This document shows positions 1 through 5,936 of a stretch of 6,158 bases of DNA, piece by piece. The stretch's first letter is position 1. Each line of letters begins with the position of its first letter. Origin of the DNA: an uncultured Oscillospiraceae bacterium (GTDB lineage: Bacteria > Bacillota > Clostridia > Oscillospirales > Oscillospiraceae); the NCBI GenBank assembly GCA_947631805.1, contig CANRNA010000114.1, positions 1 to 6,158 of the forward strand, read 5' to 3'. The position numbers were made by a program, and so were the translations under genes. The notes under the pieces were generated by a model that was not told the origin of the DNA, made no database searches, and saw only the letters and a list, made by a program, of their open reading frames with translations.

Positions 1-8
1 ACGGCCGT

Positions 9-16
9 TAAGGAGG
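9..16 (+). promoter_or_regulatory. Strong ribosome binding site of the sigma factor gene
   Basis: The octamer TAAGGAGG lies 6 nt before the ATG at 23. It is almost a full match to the anti-Shine-Dalgarno end of 16S rRNA and fixes the start of the first gene. The promoter of this operon must lie left of the window, because only 22 nt precede the start codon. Confidence 0.85.
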
Positions 17-22
17 AATATC

Positions 23-562
23 ATGACAGAGGAGCGGGCCTTGGCCCTATTGAAGCAGCGGGACCCGGCGGGGCTGGACTGGTTCGTCCGGCGGTATACG
101 CCCTATGTGAGCACCGTTATATGGAACGTCATCGGCCGGTGCCGGACGCCCCAGGACGCGGAGGAGCTGACGGCGGACGTGTTTTTGGTCCTTTGGCAGA
201 GCGCGGACCGGCCCCTGCCCGGCAAGGTGCGGGGCTTTCTGGGCGCCGTCGCCCGGCACAAGGCCCTGGACCTGCTCCGGGCCCGGGGCGCGGACACCCT
301 CCCGGAGGGGGATATGGTCATGCTGGCCGTGGACGGGCCGGAGCAGGCCCTGGAGGCTCGGGAGCTCTCCCGGCTGGTGAAGAGCGCCGTGGAGAGCCTG
401 GACCAGCCCGACCGGGAGATAATCCTGCGGTTCTATTACTACCGCCAGAGCGCCGGGCATATCGCCGCGCTTTTGAACATGACCCCCGCGGCGGTGCGCA
501 AGCGCCTGGAGCGGGGCCGGGAAAAGCTGAAGCGATATTTCGACGCCCAGACGATTTTTTGA
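23..562 (+). CDS. ECF-type RNA polymerase sigma-70 family factor
   Basis: A 179-residue protein with the two-domain layout of extracytoplasmic-function sigma factors, which direct RNA polymerase to a small set of promoters. Region 2 spans roughly residues 14-88, with the core-binding and -10 recognition stretch visible as DAEELTADVFLVLW (45-58), followed by GFLGAVARHKALDLLR (71-86). Region 4 spans roughly 121-173: the segment SLDQPDREIILRFYYY leads into a helix-turn-helix (about 141-167, with AALLNMTPAAVRKRLERG) for -35 binding. Length is typical for the family. There is no region 1.1 or region 3. The start is set by TAAGGAGG just upstream. The stop is followed after 17 nt by a membrane protein gene, the usual arrangement of an ECF factor with its regulator. 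The exact ECF subgroup and target promoters cannot be read from this window. I am confident of the family and less so of the signal. Confidence 0.94.
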   Translation: MTEERALALLKQRDPAGLDWFVRRYTPYVSTVIWNVIGRCRTPQDAEELTADVFLVLWQSADRPLPGKVRGFLGAVARHKALDLLRARGADTLPEGDMVMLAVDGPEQALEARELSRLVKSAVESLDQPDREIILRFYYYRQSAGHIAALLNMTPAAVRKRLERGREKLKRYFDAQTIF

Positions 563-579
563 GGAAAGGGGACCATCCC

Positions 580-2805
580 ATGCGATATCTCACATTGAGC
601 GACCTGATGGACTACTATGAGGATAACGAGCTGGACCTGCCGGACGCGGGGATAACCGACCCCAGGCGGGTGGAGCGGCTGGTGCGCGGCCGCCTGGGCG
701 GTGACGCCGCCCCCCGCCGGACGCCCCGGCGCGTCCTGACCCTGTTCATCGCCGCGGCGGCCCTGCTGGCCATGTCCGCCACCGCCTACGCGGTGTATCA
801 GCGCTCCCTGGCCGACCGGGTGCTGGAGGGCGGCGTCACCATGACCGCCCAGGACGGCAGCGTCATCGTCCAGTACAGCGCCGTGGGCGTGAACGCCCCG
901 GAGAGCGCCGCCCCCGCCCCGGAGACCACCGGCGCGGAGCAGTACGTCGCCTACGTGGACGAGAAGGGCACGAGCTACAGCGCCGTGGGCAAAAACGCGG
1001 AATACGAGGCCTTGAAGGAGTGGACCGCCTTCTCCCACGGGAACGACTGCCCCCTGGAGGCCAGGGACCTGCTGGACTACAGCGACCCCCATCGGCTCGT
1101 CTACGGCGTGGGCTACGGGGTGCTGGCGGAGGAGCTGGACAACATCGCCCGGCGGTACGGCCTGCGGCTGCTGCGGAGCGCGACCCTTCTGGACACGGAG
1201 CAGGAGCTTTTCGACACCCTGGCCCTGGAGCGGTTTTATCCCGCGCCGGAGGGCGACCGCTCCCACGTCATCAGCGTCTATGACGACGGCAGCTTCCAGG
1301 CCAGCGGCATGCTCATGGCCGGGCCGGAGGGCGATGACCTGGGCTTCAACATGTATCGGGCCGTCCGGGGCTCCTTCACCGATTTTCTGCTGCTGGGCGG
1401 CGACCCGGCCCTGGCGGATTTTGAGACCTACGCCGCCGCCGACGGCACGGAGGTGGACATCGCCCTGGAGGACAGCGGCGCGTTCCTGTTCGCGGACACG
1501 GAAAACTGCCACGTGACCTTTGCGCTCTACGACGGCCGGGAGGCGGGCATGACCATGGCCCGGCTGGAGGCGGTGGCCGACAGCGTGGACTTCGCCGCCC
1601 TGGACCGCGTCGATACCGCCGCCGTGGCGGCCAACGTGGAGGCGGGCATGGCCCGAAACAGGGAGGAAAACCCGGACCACTACCGGGATGTGGCCGACAG
1701 CGTCCGCCGGGTATACGAAGAGCTGGGAGATTACGCCCTGGACGGCCTGCTCCCCGAGGGCTGGAAGCGCACCGTCTCCTACGCCGGGGATGTGGACGGC
1801 GCGGCCCGGTTTCTGGAGAGCGTTGACGGCGATATCACCCCCGGCCCGGCGGACTATTACGACGCCGTCTCCGTCAGCTATGGCCGGACGGAGGAGGATG
1901 GGGCCGCCCCGGCCCAGGAGCTGACGCTGACCTATGAGCGGTATTGGGGCGACCGGGACCAGGCCGTCATCCGCAACGCCCAGGCCTTCAAAAACCGGCG
2001 GGTCACCGCCGTCACCGTGCCGGGGAGCTACTTCGGCGAGGAATATCTCGTCCTCTGCCCCGCGGGCGGCTTTGAGGGCTACTACTCCCTGTACGGCAGC
2101 TATGGCGGCCGGTATGGGGCCTGGGGCATCTCCATCACCTGGCACGACACCGACAAAGAGCTCCTGTTCACCCTCTCCCTCCCCAGCGGCTTCAGCGTCG
2201 CCGACGCCTTCGCCCTGGCGGACAGCTTCGCCGCCTCCATCCGGGATATCCCCGGCCCTGCCCCCACCGGCGTCGTCTCCGACGAGGTGGAGGAGGACCT
2301 GTCCTACGGCAGCAGTGCGGGCCCTGTCAGGGGCGCGGACGTGTCGGCCCTGGGCCGCTTCTCCCTCACGCCGCCGGAGGGCTTCGCCCCCGCGGGCTTT
2401 TTCAGCGCCGCCGACCAGGGGGGCCGTATGCGGGCCGTGCAGACCTATACCAACGGCGGGGACCCCCTGGCTGGCTATGACCGCCTCCTTCTCTCCTGGG
2501 AGCGGGATACCGGGGATGAAAACAGCATGGCGGCGGACTTTGCTACGCGCCGGGACCTTTACCGCAGCCAGAGGGATGACCCGGCCTATGCCGACACGGA
2601 TATCATCTGCGTCGACTGCACGGTGAACGGCTTCGAGGGCTTTGTATGCCAGGACTCCGCCGACGCCGGGCCGTCGGTCCGGTGGCTGGACACGGAGCGC
2701 GATCTCCTGTTCACCCTCCAGGCGGACAACACCCTGACCTATGAGAGCGCCGCCTTCGACGCCGACGCCCTCCTGTCCCTGGCCCGGACCGTCCAGGCGG
2801 AGTAG
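580..2805 (+). CDS. Large single-pass membrane protein, probable anti-sigma/sensor partner with DUF4367-like repeats
   Basis: A 741-residue protein started by the ATG at 580, which has GAGGAAAGGGG (561-571) 8 nt before it. The open frame continues upstream to 121, but that part overlaps the sigma gene and has no such site. Residues 1-50 are charged and probably cytoplasmic (TLSDLMDYYEDNELDL near the start). Residues 52-72 form one hydrophobic helix after an RR-rich stretch, so residues from about 73 on should lie outside the cell. The outer part carries two clear related units, about 388-555 and 590-738. Each starts with a Pro-Glu-Gly-Trp/Phe motif (LPEGW, PPEGF), has a central GFEG motif, then W-x-DT-x4-LFTL, and ends in Asp/Ala-rich residues. 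A weaker third unit is about 228-338, with HVTFALYDG and ADSVDF near its end. This resembles DUF4367 domains found in membrane partners of clostridial ECF factors. Direct control of the sigma factor is inferred from operon position and topology. No zinc-binding anti-sigma motif is seen in the cytoplasmic part. Confidence 0.8.
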   Translation: MRYLTLSDLMDYYEDNELDLPDAGITDPRRVERLVRGRLGGDAAPRRTPRRVLTLFIAAAALLAMSATAYAVYQRSLADRVLEGGVTMTAQDGSVIVQYSAVGVNAPESAAPAPETTGAEQYVAYVDEKGTSYSAVGKNAEYEALKEWTAFSHGNDCPLEARDLLDYSDPHRLVYGVGYGVLAEELDNIARRYGLRLLRSATLLDTEQELFDTLALERFYPAPEGDRSHVISVYDDGSFQASGMLMAGPEGDDLGFNMYRAVRGSFTDFLLLGGDPALADFETYAAADGTEVDIALEDSGAFLFADTENCHVTFALYDGREAGMTMARLEAVADSVDFAALDRVDTAAVAANVEAGMARNREENPDHYRDVADSVRRVYEELGDYALDGLLPEGWKRTVSYAGDVDGAARFLESVDGDITPGPADYYDAVSVSYGRTEEDGAAPAQELTLTYERYWGDRDQAVIRNAQAFKNRRVTAVTVPGSYFGEEYLVLCPAGGFEGYYSLYGSYGGRYGAWGISITWHDTDKELLFTLSLPSGFSVADAFALADSFAASIRDIPGPAPTGVVSDEVEEDLSYGSSAGPVRGADVSALGRFSLTPPEGFAPAGFFSAADQGGRMRAVQTYTNGGDPLAGYDRLLLSWERDTGDENSMAADFATRRDLYRSQRDDPAYADTDIICVDCTVNGFEGFVCQDSADAGPSVRWLDTERDLLFTLQADNTLTYESAAFDADALLSLARTVQAE
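874..990 (+). repeat. Short direct repeat inside the membrane protein gene
   Basis: The 15-base sequence TACAGCGCCGTGGGC occurs at 874-888 and again at 976-990, in the same frame. It encodes YSAVGVNA (residues 99-106) and YSAVGKNA (133-140), either side of a Pro/Ala/Glu-rich linker just outside the membrane. It looks like a local duplication in the stalk of the protein. Confidence 0.7.
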
Positions 2806-2826
2806 ACCCCAAGACCGAAAAACCAT

Positions 2827-2860
2827 GGGCTTGGCGCAAAAGTGCCAAGCCCTCCTCTTT
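2827..2860. terminator. Bidirectional intrinsic terminator between convergent genes
   Basis: GGGCTTGGCGC (2827-2837) pairs with GTGCCAAGCCC (2842-2852) around an AAAA loop, giving an 11-bp stem with one G-T pair. On the plus strand it is followed by TCCTCTTTA, a modest T-rich tail. On the minus strand it is followed by ATGGTTTTTC, which contains five T. It sits between the stop of the membrane protein (2805) and the stop of the degV-type gene (2859), so it can serve both. Confidence 0.85.
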
Positions 2861-3689
2861 ATCCCTCAAAGCCCACCATCAGCCCGCCGGACTCGGCGTA
2901 AAAGGAGCACAGGCCACGGGTGGGGGTGAGCCGGATATCCGCCTCCGGCCAGCTGTCCAGCAGCATAGAGCGGAGCGCGTCGGCCCCTTCCCGGTTCTGG
3001 CAGTGGGCGATGCGCACGCTGCCCCCGGCATAGCCCCGCTCCCGCATGGTCCGCGCCAGCGTGTCCAGCGCCGCCCTCCGGCCCCGGCTCTTGTGCAGTA
3101 GCTCCAGCGTGCCCTCCCGGCTGGCCGCGCCCACCACCCGAATGCCCAGCACCCCGGCCAGCGCGGCCGCCGCGGGGCTGGTGCGGCCATTCCGGGCCAG
3201 ATTTTTCATGGATTCCAGGCAAAACAGCAGATGGGTGTGCCGCCGATAGTCCTCCACGGCGGCCGCGGTCTCGTCAAACCCCGCCCCCTCCATGGTCAGC
3301 GCCCGCAGCTTTTCCACCATGAGCTGCATCTCCGGCCCGGTGGAAAGGCTGTCCAGAATATGCACCCGCGCGCCGGGCCGCAGCCGTTTATACTCTTCTC
3401 CGGCCTGGACCGCCGAGGCCCAGGCGCCGGAAAGGGCGCTGGTGATGGTCACGGCGAAGACCTCCGCCGCCCCGCCGAAGGCGTCCAGCCAGTCCTGAAC
3501 GTTGGGGCAGGAGGACCCGGACCGGCCCCTGTACGCCGCCAGCTCTCTCACCATGGCGTCCACATCCAGCGCGCCGTCGTCTTTATACTCCCTCTCCGCC
3601 GTCACGATCTTCAGCGGCACGCTGGCAAAACGCACCCCCGGCAGGGACAGCAGATCGGCCGAGGAATCCGCGGCTATCACACGGTCCAT
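2859..3689 (-). CDS. DegV family fatty-acid-binding protein
   Basis: A 276-residue protein matching the DegV family, soluble two-domain proteins that hold one fatty acid. In Firmicutes some act as FakB, presenting fatty acids to the kinase FakA for phosphorylation and use in phospholipid synthesis. Visible family features are the N-terminal strand with DSSADL (8-13), VPLKI (24-28), the SSCPNVQDW stretch (59-67) where many relatives have a TSQP-like motif, TITSALSGAW (81-90), LDSLSTG (112-118), SMKNLARNGRTS (160-171) and IAHCQN (227-232). Length is normal. I chose the ATG at 3689 because GAGGTGA (3695-3701) lies 5 nt before it. A GTG three codons further out falls within that ribosome site. 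The C-terminal end (SGGLMVGFEG) lacks the His/Gly-Pro-Gly pattern common near the end of many DegV proteins, so ligand specificity may differ. It has its own promoter and is divergent from the DUF1836 gene. No fakA is in the window. Confidence 0.93.
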   Translation of the reverse strand: MDRVIAADSSADLLSLPGVRFASVPLKIVTAEREYKDDGALDVDAMVRELAAYRGRSGSSCPNVQDWLDAFGGAAEVFAVTITSALSGAWASAVQAGEEYKRLRPGARVHILDSLSTGPEMQLMVEKLRALTMEGAGFDETAAAVEDYRRHTHLLFCLESMKNLARNGRTSPAAAALAGVLGIRVVGAASREGTLELLHKSRGRRAALDTLARTMRERGYAGGSVRIAHCQNREGADALRSMLLDSWPEADIRLTPTRGLCSFYAESGGLMVGFEG

Positions 3690-3702
3690 AGAAATCACCT
3701 CG

Positions 3703-3739
3703 TTTTTGATAATGGTTTATCGGTTTATCAAAAACCGAT
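3703..3739. promoter_or_regulatory. Overlapping inverted repeats in the degV leader, operator or RNA switch candidate
   Basis: Two perfect inverted repeats share an arm. One is ATCGGTTT (3719-3726) with AAACCGAT (3732-3739), 5 nt apart. The other is TTTTTGATAA (3703-3712) with TTATCAAAAA (3725-3734), 12 nt apart. The 8-mer GGTTTATC is also repeated in tandem at 3714-3729. The set covers roughly +1 to +37 of the predicted degV transcript and ends 1 nt before its ribosome binding site. It could bind a repressor as DNA, or fold as two mutually exclusive RNA hairpins. Confidence 0.65.
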
Positions 3740-3746
3740 TGCCGTT

Positions 3747-3775
3747 ATCATATCAGTTTTCCAAAACCCTGTCAA
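3747..3775 (-). promoter_or_regulatory. Promoter of the degV-type gene
   Basis: On the minus strand TTGACA (3775-3770) is followed by a 17-nt spacer and TATGAT (3752-3747). This is a perfect -35 box and a one-mismatch -10 box at ideal spacing for the housekeeping sigma factor. The start of transcription should be near 3740, giving a leader of about 50 nt. Confidence 0.88.
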
Positions 3776-3806
3776 GAGATATATAAAAATCCCTTTCGGG
3801 TCATTC

Positions 3807-3835
3807 TTGACTTGTTCACAGGAAAACGCTACAAT
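3807..3835 (+). promoter_or_regulatory. Promoter of the DUF1836 gene
   Basis: TTGACT (3807-3812), a 17-nt spacer and TACAAT (3830-3835) form a near-consensus housekeeping promoter. The start should be near 3842, giving a short leader of about 23 nt before the GTG at 3865. Its -35 box lies 31 nt from the -35 box of the divergent degV promoter, so one bound regulator could affect both. Confidence 0.85.
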
Positions 3836-3864
3836 AATAGCCGACCGCGAAAGGGGGATGGACC

Positions 3865-4386
3865 GTGACCCAGGAGAGGAAGGACGCGATGGCGGCGGCC
3901 GTGAAGGGCTTTCGCCTGCCCCGATACAGGGAGATACCCAATGTGGGGCTCTATCTGGAGCAGGTGACCAAGTATATCTGCGACTGCCTGGCGCCGTTGG
4001 AGGACGTGACCATCACCGGCTCCATGATCAGCAACTATGTGAAGCGGGGCCTGGTGGACAACCCGGTGAAAAAGCAGTATTATCGGGCCCAGATCGCCTA
4101 CCTCATCTATATCGCCGTGGCCAAGAACGTGCTGAGCCTGGACAACATCAGCCTGCTGCTGGATATGCAGCGGCGGACCTATGACCAGCAGGTGGCATAC
4201 GACTACTTCTGCGAGGAATTCGAGAACATCGTCTTTTACGTGTTCGGGCTGAAAAGCGCGCCGGACACGGTGGGCACGGAGGCCACCGACGAAAAGCTCA
4301 TGCTCCGCAACACCATCATTACCGTGGCCCACAAGATATATTTGGATATGTGCTTCCGCGCCGTCCAGGCGGAAACGGCGGAATAA
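3865..4386 (+). CDS. DUF1836 domain protein, putative MerR-like DNA-binding regulator
   Basis: A 173-residue protein of the DUF1836 family, found mainly in Firmicutes and regarded as a likely DNA-binding regulator. The recognisable core is GFRLPRYREIPNVGLYLEQV (15-34), then VTITGSMISNYVKRGLV (48-64), which has the shape of a MerR-type helix-turn-helix, then the Lys/Tyr stretch KKQYYRAQIAYLIYIAVAK (69-87) and a helical second half containing SLDNISLLLDM. No membrane segment or catalytic motif is seen. The start is the GTG at 3865, with AAGGGGG (3851-3857) 7 nt before it. The ATG at 3858 is in another frame and leads only to an overlapping shadow frame. The gene is divergent from degV across a shared 175-nt control region, so degV and itself are its natural candidate targets. 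That is inference. No small-molecule binding domain can be named. Confidence 0.88.
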   Translation: MTQERKDAMAAAVKGFRLPRYREIPNVGLYLEQVTKYICDCLAPLEDVTITGSMISNYVKRGLVDNPVKKQYYRAQIAYLIYIAVAKNVLSLDNISLLLDMQRRTYDQQVAYDYFCEEFENIVFYVFGLKSAPDTVGTEATDEKLMLRNTIITVAHKIYLDMCFRAVQAETAE

Positions 4387-4399
4387 ACCCCCGAACAGC

Positions 4400-4430
4400 A
4401 AAAAAGGAGACGCCCAGCATAGGCGTCTCC
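4400..4430 (-). terminator. Intrinsic terminator of the AlbA_2 ATPase gene, shared with the DUF1836 gene
   Basis: GGAGACGCC (4406-4414) pairs perfectly with GGCGTCTCC (4422-4430) around a 7-nt loop. Read on the minus strand, the stem is followed directly by six T (4405-4400), a standard intrinsic terminator 22 nt after the ATPase stop. On the plus strand it follows the DUF1836 stop by 19 nt, but the tail there is TATAAAAT, so it should stop that gene less well. A related hairpin in inverted orientation lies at 5896-5931. Confidence 0.85.
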
Positions 4431-4452
4431 TATAAAATCGTCTGCGTCCATA

Positions 4453-5784
4453 TCATACTTCCGCCAGATAGTACCGCAGGTTTTTGGCCGTACCTTTTTT
4501 CACCAGGAGGCCATCGGCGACCATTTCGCGCAAAAGCAGGATCGCCGTTGCCTGAGAGATGTGCAGTGCCTGTTCAACATCTTTACGGGCAACGAAACCA
4601 TTATTCCGACACAGGCTGACAACGGCTTCGGCGCGTTCTTTCTTTTTCGCGCCGCTTGTCAGCGGACGTACGGTCTCCCCGGTTTTGCCGCTCTCTTTCA
4701 CGTAGTTGAGATTCGGGAGAATGATTTTAAAGGCATTGCTCGTGGCCTCAATGGATGGCTTGACGGCGGAATCGGAGTAGCTCTCGTTGATCTTCAAAAT
4801 ACCGGTCCCGTATGCCTCTATCAGCCTTAGGCGGTAAAATACGTTGGCAAGATATTGATTTCTGAGGACAGAAACGCCCAGCATAATATCGTCGAGGGAC
4901 ATCCCTTTGACCAGTCCCCCGATGGACACAAATTCTATCCGGTCATCAAAAATACTGATCAGGGTCGAGCCGCTGAAGGCATAATCCCGATGAACGACGG
5001 CGTTCAACAGCGCCTCCCGGACCGCGGCGGCGGGATAATCCCGGCTTTCCAGCCGGTCGAGCCCTTGAAACTCCGCGCGGGTGCGGTTATATCGGTCAAT
5101 GTAATCAAAAGCGGCTTCAAGCTGTTCCAGCAGGGAGCCGGACAACTCGGTGCGGTCCTTGAAAACCGTTTTTTTGCTTCCCTCAAAAACGGCGAGTTTT
5201 ATCGTGTGGGCGCATTGCTCAGATAAAAGGAACGCAAGATTTGTATACGTCTCGTCCTCTCCGATAAGGCGAAGCGTCCGCATCTGCCCCGCGCCAAGCT
5301 CCAGCCCACGTTTTTTGAAGAACGCGGAGCAATAATCAAATGTGAGCTGCTGGTTGATGGACCGCGCCGCCTCATAGCTGTCGCCGCTGGTCTCCCTTAT
5401 CATGCTGAGGATGGCCGCGTCAGAGGCGGGGACGGTAGACGCGCCCTGCCGCACATATACGCCCTCCGGGCGGATGCCCTTTCCCTGAAGGTAATACGGT
5501 CTTGCCGTGCCGCGCTGTACCGAAACCGTGACGACCGCTTTGCCGTCCATGTCGGTATAGTGGCAATCGACAAACATCATCACATCCGGCCTTATAGCGT
5601 CACGAATGGCATTTGTCGCCCGAAGCATCGTGGCGTCCGCGTCCGGCACTCCGCAAACCGAACCGTCGTCGTCTATTCCGATATAGATCGTGCCTCCGTC
5701 ACAGTTCGCAAAGGCCGCGGCCGTTTTTTTGATGTCGTCAACATACTCCCGCTTAAGCTCTACTGTTTTGCCCTCGACAAGCAT
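4453..5784 (-). CDS. AlbA_2 domain ATP-binding protein with C-terminal winged helix (COG2865-like)
   Basis: A 443-residue protein of the putative transcriptional regulator/ATPase group built from a Schlafen-type AlbA_2 domain and a GHKL-like ATPase part. The AlbA_2 domain covers about 3-125: ELKREY (9-14), AAFANCDGGTIYIGIDDDG (23-41) and VYVRQGAST (109-117) are its hallmarks. The ATPase part covers about 200-360, with the N-box-like REALLNAVVHRDY (256-268), a following ISIFDDRIEF strand, then GGLVKG and the glycine motif AYGTGILKI (324-332). Residues about 383-441 form a winged helix with EQALHISQATAILLLREMV (404-422). Length is usual for the family. Start: ATG at 5784 with GGAGGGG (5789-5795) 4 nt upstream. 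G+C is clearly lower than in the sigma and degV regions, suggesting acquisition. It has its own promoter, palindrome and terminator, so it is a one-gene unit. The biological role of the family is not settled; regulation or genome defence have both been considered, and this window alone does not decide. Confidence 0.9.
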   Translation of the reverse strand: MLVEGKTVELKREYVDDIKKTAAAFANCDGGTIYIGIDDDGSVCGVPDADATMLRATNAIRDAIRPDVMMFVDCHYTDMDGKAVVTVSVQRGTARPYYLQGKGIRPEGVYVRQGASTVPASDAAILSMIRETSGDSYEAARSINQQLTFDYCSAFFKKRGLELGAGQMRTLRLIGEDETYTNLAFLLSEQCAHTIKLAVFEGSKKTVFKDRTELSGSLLEQLEAAFDYIDRYNRTRAEFQGLDRLESRDYPAAAVREALLNAVVHRDYAFSGSTLISIFDDRIEFVSIGGLVKGMSLDDIMLGVSVLRNQYLANVFYRLRLIEAYGTGILKINESYSDSAVKPSIEATSNAFKIILPNLNYVKESGKTGETVRPLTSGAKKKERAEAVVSLCRNNGFVARKDVEQALHISQATAILLLREMVADGLLVKKGTAKNLRYYLAEV

Positions 5785-5807
5785 TGCGCCCCTCCAGCTT
5801 CCGATCT

Positions 5808-5853
5808 GATCTAATAATTATCTGATAATTATTATAATCATTATAATTAGATC
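5808..5853. promoter_or_regulatory. AT-rich nested palindromes over the ATPase promoter, operator candidate
   Basis: TAATAATTATC (5812-5822) and GATAATTATTA (5824-5834) form a perfect 11-bp inverted repeat around one base. Next to it ATTATAAT, itself a palindrome, is repeated at 5831-5838 and 5840-5847 and includes the -10 box. The outer arms GATCTAAT (5808-5815) and ATTAGATC (5846-5853) are also complementary. The predicted start (near 5833) falls inside the 11-bp repeat, a classic place for a repressor. The product's own C-terminal winged helix makes autoregulation a reasonable guess. Confidence 0.65.
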
Positions 5854-5868
5854 ATATCCACTTTGCAA
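5840..5868 (-). promoter_or_regulatory. Promoter of the AlbA_2 ATPase gene
   Basis: On the minus strand TTGCAA (5868-5863), a 17-nt spacer and a perfect TATAAT (5845-5840) form a strong housekeeping promoter. Transcription should start near 5833, leaving a leader of about 50 nt that contains the palindromic region and the GGAGGGG ribosome site. Confidence 0.85.
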
Positions 5869-5895
5869 GAGGTTTTGAAAAAATCCGCTTTGTTA

Positions 5896-5931
5896 AGAAG
5901 ACGCCCTCGCTGGGCGTCTCCTCGCTTTTTT
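5896..5931. terminator. Terminator-like hairpin downstream of the right-edge gene
   Basis: AGACGCCC (5899-5906) pairs perfectly with GGGCGTCT (5912-5919) around a 5-nt loop. It lies 17 nt past the stop of the partial minus-strand gene and probably ends that transcript, but on the minus strand the stem is followed by TCTTAACAAA rather than a T run. On the plus strand six T (5926-5931) follow 6 nt after the stem, although no plus-strand gene lies before it. Its minus-strand sequence closely matches the plus strand of the hairpin at 4400-4430. Confidence 0.6.
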
Positions 5932-5936
5932 CGCGT

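Noticed and set aside
121..579. Upstream extension of the membrane protein frame to an ATG at 121
   Set aside because: This part overlaps the sigma factor gene in another frame, is low-complexity Gly/Pro/Arg/Ala-rich, and the ATG at 580 has a good ribosome site and a sensible N-terminus.
439..2826. A 795-codon open frame on the minus strand opposite the membrane protein gene
   Set aside because: It is a shadow produced by high G+C in the real gene. Its translation is Gly/Val/Ala/His-rich with no domain pattern, and it runs through both the sigma gene end and the terminator at 2827.
3690..3698. Alternative GTG start of the degV gene three codons upstream
   Set aside because: The GTG overlaps the GAGGTGA ribosome site, which is ideally placed for the ATG at 3689, and the family N-terminus normally starts just before the first strand.
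3786..3800. Small hairpin with a T run (CCCGAAAGGG then ATTTTT on the minus strand) between the two divergent promoters
   Set aside because: The stem is only 3 bp, too short for a convincing terminator, and no minus-strand transcript needs to end there.
3231..4184. A 317-codon plus-strand frame crossing the degV gene and the divergent promoters
   Set aside because: It runs antisense through degV, through both promoters and out of frame into the DUF1836 gene. It has no ribosome site or recognisable domain.
4855..5226. A 123-codon plus-strand frame inside the ATPase gene
   Set aside because: It lies fully opposite a well-supported gene with clear family motifs and has no Shine-Dalgarno site or recognisable domain.
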